Positions 58,771-64,000 of a stretch of DNA of 64,000 bases are shown here, piece by piece. The stretch covers positions 62,001-126,000 of the forward strand of contig CANLVH010000007.1 in NCBI GenBank assembly GCA_947494545.1. The letters are read 5' to 3'. The position numbers and the translations under genes are program-made. Origin of the DNA: an uncultured Mesonia sp. (GTDB lineage Bacteria; Bacteroidota; Bacteroidia; Flavobacteriales; Flavobacteriaceae). The notes under the pieces were generated by a model. The model made no database searches. It saw only the letters and a list, made by a program, of their open reading frames with translations, and was not told the DNA's origin. The first letter of the stretch is position 1. Each line of letters begins with the position of its first letter.

Positions 58771-60144
58771 ATGAAAACTAAATTTTTAATAATACTTACC
58801 GGAGTGTTTTTAAGTGCTGGGGTTTTAAATGCGCAGCAAGTTGACTGTAACACACAACTTTCGCTTTTTTCGCAAAGCGCTAAAATAAAAGACTATAAAA
58901 CTGCAAAACCGCATTATGATAAGTTGATACAAAATTGCCCAGGTACGCATATGGCAATTTATCAATATGGTAAGCGTATGTTTAAAGGTCTTTTAGAAGA
59001 TGCTGAAGGAGCAAAAAAAGAAGCTTACGCAAAAGAATTTATTGAAAATTATAAAAAACGCTTAGAGTACTTTCCTGCAAAAACAAAAAAAGGAGATACT
59101 TATGCAGATATTGCACAGGTAATGTACGATTATGGTATTGGTACAAAAACAGAGCAGTACGAAGCTTTTGATAAAGCTTGGAAAGCAGATAAAGATTCAT
59201 TTAATAGTCCTAAAGCTTTGTATACTTACTTTTCTCTGTTGGTAGATTTACAAGATGCCGGTAAGAAAGACTTAAAAGATGTTTTTCTAAAGTATGATGA
59301 ATTAATTAAGAAAATAGAAAATCAAGAGATTGTTCGTGCAGAAGAAGCACAACCTTTAATCGAAAAGCAGGAAATGAATGAAAAATTAACTTCTGCTGAA
59401 AAGCGTATTCTTAAAAATTCTGAAATCTACCTTACTAACTTCAGTAAAATTAAAGGAGGTATAAACCAGAAATTAGGTGAGCGTGCAGATTGTGAAAACT
59501 TGATTCCGCTTTACAACAAAGATTTTGAAGAAAATAAAGGCGACGTAGATTGGTTAAAACGTGCTGCGGCAAGACTTTCTGCTAAAGAATGTACAAAAGA
59601 TCCTTTGTTCTTTAAGTTAGTAGAAGCTTTGCACCAAAAAGAACCATCTGCAAAATCTGCATTATACCTTGGTCAGTTAGCTTCTAAAGACGGTAATGCT
59701 TCTAAAGCTTTAGAATACTACAACCAGTCTGCAGAGTTAGAAGACAATAACTTAGACAAAGCTAGAGTATATAAAATGATAGCTAATAATTATAAAAATA
59801 GAGGGCAATATTCTTCTGCTAGAAAATATTACCGTAGAGCGTTAAAAGCGCAACCATCTTTAGGTAGTGCTTACTTGCAAATAGCTAATATGTATGCAAA
59901 AAGCGCTAACGATTGTGGTGATAATATTTTTGAAAAAAGAGCCGTATATTGGTTAGCTGCAGATTATGCCAGAAGAGCTGGTCGTGTAAATCCTGCTATT
60001 AAAAATTCTGCAGACCAAGCAGCCAATAGCTATATGGGTCGTGCACCACAAAAAGCAGATATTTTTCAATACGATTATAAGCCCGGTTCTAGAATTAACA
60101 TTGGGTGTTGGATAGGAGAGAGCGTTACCGTTCCTTCTTTATAA
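58771..60144 (+). CDS. Secreted tetratricopeptide-repeat protein
   Basis: Periplasmic or outer-membrane-associated protein of 457 residues: signal peptide (LIILTGVFLSAGVLNAQ), then helical repeats. TPR-like units are clear in the C-terminal third (ALYLGQLASKDGNASKALEY, YKMIANNYKNRGQYSSARKY, GSAYLQIANMYAKSANDCG). The central region is charged and possibly coiled-coil (VRAEEAQPLIEKQEMNEKLT). It likely serves as a scaffold in envelope assembly, given its place before lptC. The stop is 6 bp before the lptC start, and the terminator-like hairpin lies just beyond, inside lptC. Confidence 0.88.
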   Translation: MKTKFLIILTGVFLSAGVLNAQQVDCNTQLSLFSQSAKIKDYKTAKPHYDKLIQNCPGTHMAIYQYGKRMFKGLLEDAEGAKKEAYAKEFIENYKKRLEYFPAKTKKGDTYADIAQVMYDYGIGTKTEQYEAFDKAWKADKDSFNSPKALYTYFSLLVDLQDAGKKDLKDVFLKYDELIKKIENQEIVRAEEAQPLIEKQEMNEKLTSAEKRILKNSEIYLTNFSKIKGGINQKLGERADCENLIPLYNKDFEENKGDVDWLKRAAARLSAKECTKDPLFFKLVEALHQKEPSAKSALYLGQLASKDGNASKALEYYNQSAELEDNNLDKARVYKMIANNYKNRGQYSSARKYYRRALKAQPSLGSAYLQIANMYAKSANDCGDNIFEKRAVYWLAADYARRAGRVNPAIKNSADQAANSYMGRAPQKADIFQYDYKPGSRINIGCWIGESVTVPSL

Positions 60145-60150
60145 GAAAAT

Positions 60151-60717
60151 ATGCAAATAACATATTCTAATATTATTAAAAGCATTGTTGTAATGATTTT
60201 TACAACAATGCTTTTTTCTTGTCAGAATCGGTTAAATCAAGTTAGAAGCTGGGATAAAGATGAGTTGGCCGCGCAAACTTCTGGAGAAGGTATTAATCTT
60301 TTTTATACCGATAGCGGACAAGTTAAAGCCAATTTACGAAGTCCGTTTATGTTAGACTTTAGTAACCAAGAATTTCCTTATCGGGAATTTCCAAAAGGCT
60401 TAGAAGTAGATTTTTATGGTGAAGACAATAAAAAAAATACGGTAATTGCAGATTATGGCATTGTGTATCAAGAAACCGGCTTGGTAGATTTACAAGGCAA
60501 TGTAGAAATTGTAACCAGTGATAGTACCGTTTTGCACGCAAAGCAATTATACTGGGACCAAAAGCAACAATGGGTTTTTTCTGATATAGATTATAGTATA
60601 AAAATGAAAAGTGGTGCGTTAAATGAAGGAGAAGGTTTTGACGCCAACGAAAATTTTAATAAATTCAATTCCAGGTCCAATATTGGGACGCAATACATAG
60701 ACAACGATAAAAAATGA
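60151..60717 (+). CDS. lptC: LPS export ABC transporter periplasmic protein LptC
   Basis: Bitopic or lipid-anchored LptC-type protein of 188 residues that passes LPS from the inner-membrane LptBFG to LptA. The signal ends in the lipobox LFSC, so a lipoprotein form is predicted. The mature part has the beta-jellyroll pattern of the family (FYTDSGQVKANLRSPFMLDF, FPKGLEVDFYGEDNKKNTVI, VDLQGNVEIVTSDSTVLHAK, LYWDQKQQWVFSDIDYSIKM). The coding region for the signal peptide contains a perfect terminator-like hairpin (60178-60217). The stop overlaps the next start (ATGA). Confidence 0.9.
   Translation: MQITYSNIIKSIVVMIFTTMLFSCQNRLNQVRSWDKDELAAQTSGEGINLFYTDSGQVKANLRSPFMLDFSNQEFPYREFPKGLEVDFYGEDNKKNTVIADYGIVYQETGLVDLQGNVEIVTSDSTVLHAKQLYWDQKQQWVFSDIDYSIKMKSGALNEGEGFDANENFNKFNSRSNIGTQYIDNDKK
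60178..60217 (+). terminator. Terminator-like hairpin inside lptC
   Basis: AAAAGCATTGTTGTAA (60178-60193) and TTACAACAATGCTTTT (60200-60215) are exact 16 bp complements around a 6-base loop, and the T-run continues to 60217. It lies 34 bp after the TPR gene stop and inside the first 67 bases of lptC. It could terminate the upstream transcript and so limit lptC and later genes. Confidence 0.7.
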
Positions 60718-60908
60718 TGAAATTTTATAAGTTTTTCGAATATGCCTATTTGGTAGTAGCCGGATTTTTTACCTACCAAGCCATTGTAAGTTGGGCAGAC
60801 CAACGCGGCAGGGCAATTATGTTTGCTGCTTTTGTGGTAGTAGCAATATTTATGTTTTTCTTTAAAAGGCGTTTCCGTAAAAAAATAGAGCAACACAAAG
60901 AAAAATAA
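60714..60908 (+). CDS. Small two-helix membrane protein
   Basis: Protein of 64 residues, no named family recognised. It has two predicted membrane helices (EYAYLVVAGFFTYQAIVSW and AIMFAAFVVVAIFMFFF) followed by a strongly basic tail (KRRFRKKIEQHKEK), which predicts both ends in the cytoplasm. It overlaps the lptC stop by 4 bp and shares its stop TAATG with the start of the CorC-type gene, so it is almost certainly translated. A reverse TTTACGGAA copy lies in the tail (60873). Function unknown. Confidence 0.8.
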   Translation: MMKFYKFFEYAYLVVAGFFTYQAIVSWADQRGRAIMFAAFVVVAIFMFFFKRRFRKKIEQHKEK

Positions 60909-62194
60909 TGCAAGTAGATATACTTATAATAGTTCTTTCTTTGTTATTTTCTGCTTTTTTTTCCGGAATGGAAATCGCTTACGTTTCTTCTAACAAAATT
61001 CATATAGAAATAGAAAAAAAGCAAGAAGGTTTTTTGTCTAAGATCTTAAAAAGACTTACCAAAAAACCTTCTAAATTTATAACCACTATGCTGGTGGGCA
61101 ATAATATTGCGCTGGTGGTTTACGGATTTTTTATGGGCGATTTAATCGTAAACTGGCTGGCAGATTTAAGCTTTGATAGCGCTTTTTTAAATTACTGGCT
61201 TACCAACGGCATTTTGCTTACAAAAACCATTATTTCTACCGTTATTATCTTGTTTACTGCAGAGTTTCTTCCTAAAGTATTTTTTCAAATTTACGCCAAT
61301 TTCTTTTTAAAATTTTTTGCCCTACCCGCGTATTTATTTTACCTGCTTTTTAGTTTTATTTCAGATTTTGTAATCTGGATAAGTGATTTGGTACTAAAAC
61401 TTTTCTTTAAAACCGAAGGAGACGAGGTGCAATTAGCCTTCAGTAAAGTAGAGTTGGGTAATTATATTAGCGAGCAAATGGAAACGGTTGAAAGAGATGA
61501 AGAGGTAGATTCTGAAATACAAATTTTTAAAAACGCCTTAGAATTTTCAGAAGTAAAATCGCGTGAAGTTATGATACCGCGTAACGAAATTGTAGCGGTA
61601 GATGTGTCTGAATCTCCTCAGAATTTAGTAAAACTCTTGACAGATACAGGTCTTTCAAAATTATTGGTTTACAAAGAAACCAACGACGATATTATTGGCT
61701 ACGTGCATAGTTTTGATTTGTTTAGGAAGCCAAAAAACATACGTGAAATCATGATGAAAGTGGTTTATGTACCCGAAACCATGTTGGCAAAAGATGTACT
61801 GAATTTACTCAGTAAAAAACGTAAAAGTATTGCAGTTGTCATAGACGAATATGGTGGTACCAGCGGTATGATGACCGTAGAAGATATTGTAGAAGAATTG
61901 TTTGGCGAAATAGAAGATGAGCACGACCCAATAGTTTTAATTGAAGAAGAATTACCGGATAATCGTTATAAATTTTCTGCCCGCTTAGAAGTAGATTATA
62001 TTAACGAACATTACCGCCTAAACCTACCCGAAGGCGAAAACTACGAAACCTTAGGAGGTTTAATTACCAACCATACAGAAGAAATACCAGCACACGGCGG
62101 CCAAGTTATAATAGATAATTTTAAGTTTAGCATTTTAGAAGTTTCTAACACCAAAATAGAGTTGGTGCAGATAGAAAAGTTAGAAGAAGATTAA
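60908..62194 (+). CDS. CorC/HlyC-family (CNNM-type) transporter-like protein
   Basis: Inner-membrane protein of 428 residues. The DUF21/CNNM membrane domain occupies about residues 1-190 (LIIVLSLLFSAFFSGMEIAY, STVIILFTAEFLPKVFF). A CBS pair follows (about 205-330: SREVMIPRNEIVAVDVSESP, IAVVIDEYGGTSGMMTVEDI), then a C-terminal CorC_HlyC domain (LEVDYINEHYRLNL). Related proteins act in magnesium or sodium homeostasis; the older label hemolysin is misleading. It is the sixth gene of the coaX operon, and the PpiD-like gene lies 198 bp further on behind its own promoter-like TATTTTCG (62356-62363). Confidence 0.92.
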   Translation: MQVDILIIVLSLLFSAFFSGMEIAYVSSNKIHIEIEKKQEGFLSKILKRLTKKPSKFITTMLVGNNIALVVYGFFMGDLIVNWLADLSFDSAFLNYWLTNGILLTKTIISTVIILFTAEFLPKVFFQIYANFFLKFFALPAYLFYLLFSFISDFVIWISDLVLKLFFKTEGDEVQLAFSKVELGNYISEQMETVERDEEVDSEIQIFKNALEFSEVKSREVMIPRNEIVAVDVSESPQNLVKLLTDTGLSKLLVYKETNDDIIGYVHSFDLFRKPKNIREIMMKVVYVPETMLAKDVLNLLSKKRKSIAVVIDEYGGTSGMMTVEDIVEELFGEIEDEHDPIVLIEEELPDNRYKFSARLEVDYINEHYRLNLPEGENYETLGGLITNHTEEIPAHGGQVIIDNFKFSILEVSNTKIELVQIEKLEED

Positions 62195-62392
62195 AGAAAA
62201 TTTGCTCCGTGTTAGCTTAAAAGTATACTTACCCAAAATTATTATGCTTGTTTTCAGCTTTACAAGCTATTAAAAGTTTGCTCCAAGAATAAACAAATCT
62301 AAAATATAAGTACAACTTTTTAAGAAGTTTAATTTTATAATTTAAGTAATTATCTTATTTTCGCCCCCTATATTTAGACAAATACAATAAAA

Positions 62393-64000
62393 ATGGCAGT
62401 ATTAAATAAAATTCGGGAACGTTCTGTTTTTTTAATCATAATAATAGCCTTGGCGCTATTTTCATTTGTTTTGGCAGATGTGATTCGTAATGGTGGTTTT
62501 TCTTCGCAAAAATCGCAAAACGTAATCGCAACCGTAAACGATGAACCTATAGATAGAGAAGAATTTGCACGTCAGGTAGAATCTTACCAACGTAACTCCC
62601 GAGGCAATGTTACTACCACACAAGCGGTAAACCAAGTGTGGAATAGTATGCTAAACCAAGCTTTGTTAAAAGAAGAGTTTGAAAAACTTGGTATAGAAGT
62701 AGGACAAGAACAAATTAATAACGTATTGCGTCAGCAATTTGCCGGTAATCCTAACTTTACCAATGAGGCAGGAATGTTCGATATAAATTTAATGCGCGAG
62801 TATATTGCCAATCTAAAAGCAACTTCTCCCGAAGCTTATAACCAATGGATTGATGTAGAAGAAAACATTGCAGAACAAGCAAAAGCCAATATTTACTACA
62901 ATATGGTTAGAGCTGGCATTGGCGCTACCAATTTAGAAGGTAAACAAGCCTATAAATTAGAAAACGATAAAGTAGATTTTAAATTTGTTTACTTGCCGTA
63001 TGATACGGTAGAAGATGTAGAAATTTCTAAAAGCGAAATAAAAGATTACATCAATAAACATAAAAAGCAATACGAAACCGAAGCTACAAGAAACATTCAA
63101 TACGTGTTTTTTGAAGAAAAAGCTTCTAAAGAAGACGAGCAAGCAGTAGAAAAAAGTGTAACAGATCTATTGCAACAAAGAGAAGTTTATAACGAGGTTT
63201 CTCAAATGAACGATACCTTAAAAGGATTTAAAGACGTAGAGAATAACGAAGCATTTTTGGTAGAAAATTCAGATTTACCTTACCAAGAACGTTTTATGTT
63301 TAAAAAAGACCTTCCGGCAGAAAACGCCGATAAGATTTCTAATTTAAATGAAGGCGAAACTTTTGGTCCGTACAAAGAAGGTGGTTTTTATAAAGTTTCT
63401 AAAGTAACAGCGGTAAAACAAATACCGGATTCGGTAAAAGCAAAAGATATTTTAATTTCTTACCAAGGCACGCCGGTAGGGCAAGAATTAACCAGAACCA
63501 AAGAAGAAGCCAAGCAATTAGCAGATAGTTTGGTAGAGGTTTTAAATAACGATACGAGTAAATTTGGCGAAATTGCTGCCAACTATTCTAGCGATACTTC
63601 TACAAAAGATAACGGTGGCGATTTAGGTTGGATAACCTACAGCCAAGTAAACCAAGACTCTGAAGTAATAGACTTCTTGTTTACCCAAGAAGAAGGAAAA
63701 GTAGGAATTGTAGAAGACGAAGAAATCGGCTTTTATATCTTATTGCCAGAAGAGCAAACCGAAGCTAAGAAAGCTTTTAAAGTAGCAACCTTGGCAAAAG
63801 AAATTGAGCCTTCAGAAACTACACAAAACAGATTGTTTACAGAAGTTACCAAATTTGAAATTGCCGCAGGCGAGGAAGATTTTGTAAAACAGGCCGAAGA
63901 AAAAAGCTATGATGCAAAGCCGGTAAAAGGCATTAAAAGTATGCAAGAAAATATTCCGGGCATTGGTAATCAAAGACAAATTGTACAATGGGCTTTTTCT
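62393..64000 (+). CDS. PpiD/SurA-like periplasmic peptidyl-prolyl isomerase, partial
   Basis: Membrane-anchored periplasmic folding factor, cut by the window end after 536 residues; the frame is open to base 64000. An N-terminal membrane anchor (SVFLIIIIALALFSFVLADV) is followed by a SurA_N-like region (IATVNDEPIDREEFARQVES, VWNSMLNQALLKEEFEKLGI). A parvulin domain follows at about 350-450 (AKDILISYQG, ADSLVEVLNNDTSKFGEIAA, DNGGDLGWITYSQ). The SurA_N then parvulin order with an anchor fits PpiD. It probably helps fold outer-membrane proteins. The ATG at 62393 follows A-rich sequence and a TAnnTTTG-like box. Confidence 0.92.
   Translation, partial: MAVLNKIRERSVFLIIIIALALFSFVLADVIRNGGFSSQKSQNVIATVNDEPIDREEFARQVESYQRNSRGNVTTTQAVNQVWNSMLNQALLKEEFEKLGIEVGQEQINNVLRQQFAGNPNFTNEAGMFDINLMREYIANLKATSPEAYNQWIDVEENIAEQAKANIYYNMVRAGIGATNLEGKQAYKLENDKVDFKFVYLPYDTVEDVEISKSEIKDYINKHKKQYETEATRNIQYVFFEEKASKEDEQAVEKSVTDLLQQREVYNEVSQMNDTLKGFKDVENNEAFLVENSDLPYQERFMFKKDLPAENADKISNLNEGETFGPYKEGGFYKVSKVTAVKQIPDSVKAKDILISYQGTPVGQELTRTKEEAKQLADSLVEVLNNDTSKFGEIAANYSSDTSTKDNGGDLGWITYSQVNQDSEVIDFLFTQEEGKVGIVEDEEIGFYILLPEEQTEAKKAFKVATLAKEIEPSETTQNRLFTEVTKFEIAAGEEDFVKQAEEKSYDAKPVKGIKSMQENIPGIGNQRQIVQWAFS

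Noticed and set aside
1223-60881. TTTACGGAA as a strongly polar segregation (FtsK-orienting) or Chi-like site
   Set aside because: The 22 to 14 split between orientations in one window is weaker than expected for a strongly polar site; it cannot be fully excluded without the replichore direction.

Overview
The window looks like chromosomal DNA of a marine-type Flavobacteriaceae bacterium (Bacteroidota). The support is low GC, many TAnnTTTG -7 promoter boxes, starts without strong Shine-Dalgarno sequences, type IX secretion C-terminal domains (one type A, one type B), several CarboxypepD_reg/TonB-dependent receptors, a GGGP synthase, and a DksA-like protein that has lost most of its zinc-finger cysteines. 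The genus cannot be decided from the sequence. No rRNA, CRISPR array, integrase, intact insertion sequence or prophage was seen. Almost all of the region is ordinary core or near-core genome.

Layout. 0-7 kb: fbp, a TerB-like gene, ileS (GXHH-type), a dksA-like gene, a decayed gene with two in-frame stops, and lspA. 7-10 kb: a tight minus-strand operon (DTGA retropepsin-like protease, rimK, desuccinylase-like amidohydrolase, 5-formyl-THF cyclo-ligase). 10-19 kb: uvrC, a patatin/outer-membrane-barrel protein, the tyrosine catabolism pair hmgA-hppD, a possible small RNA, a DUF3108 protein and an M23 lipoprotein. 19-30 kb: a TonB receptor, a small membrane protein, an S41 protease, and a divergent nuclease / TonB receptor / DUF5689 lipoprotein locus. 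30-36 kb: ahcY, and divergent from it a compressed operon of a phosphopantetheinyl transferase, GGGP synthase, thiamine-binding protein, PnuC-type transporter, NadR-like kinase, DUF4301 protein and ArfB. 36-45 kb: two small secreted paralogues, a sigma-54 response regulator, a T9SS cargo protein, a hybrid histidine kinase, and a TPP riboswitch in front of a TonB receptor. 45-53 kb: greA, a giant repeat-containing T9SS type B surface protein, and a CHASE/PAS kinase with a single-domain response regulator. 53-56 kb: an arsenosugar cluster. 56-64 kb: tRNA-Phe, then coaX, an outer-membrane protein, a TPR protein, lptC, a small membrane protein, a CorC-type transporter and a PpiD-like chaperone that runs off the window.

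How parts work together. The TPP riboswitch and its receptor probably bring thiamine across the outer membrane. The thiamine-binding protein / PnuC / P-loop kinase set 9 kb away is a plausible inner-membrane uptake and phosphorylation module for the same vitamin. The 57-64 kb operon joins pantothenate phosphorylation to envelope biogenesis.

The strongest unexplained signal is not a gene. The 9-mer TTTACGGAA (or its complement) occurs 36 times by eye. Of these, 25 extend to CTTTACGGAA. They lie in both orientations, in many reading frames and in intergenic gaps, at a density like that of known DNA-uptake sequences. A second palindromic word, TTCCGCGGAA, lies near convergent gene ends. Other items worth checking are a terminator-like hairpin inside the lptC signal sequence, the GXHH signature of IleRS, and a promoter-to-terminator segment that could be a small RNA.
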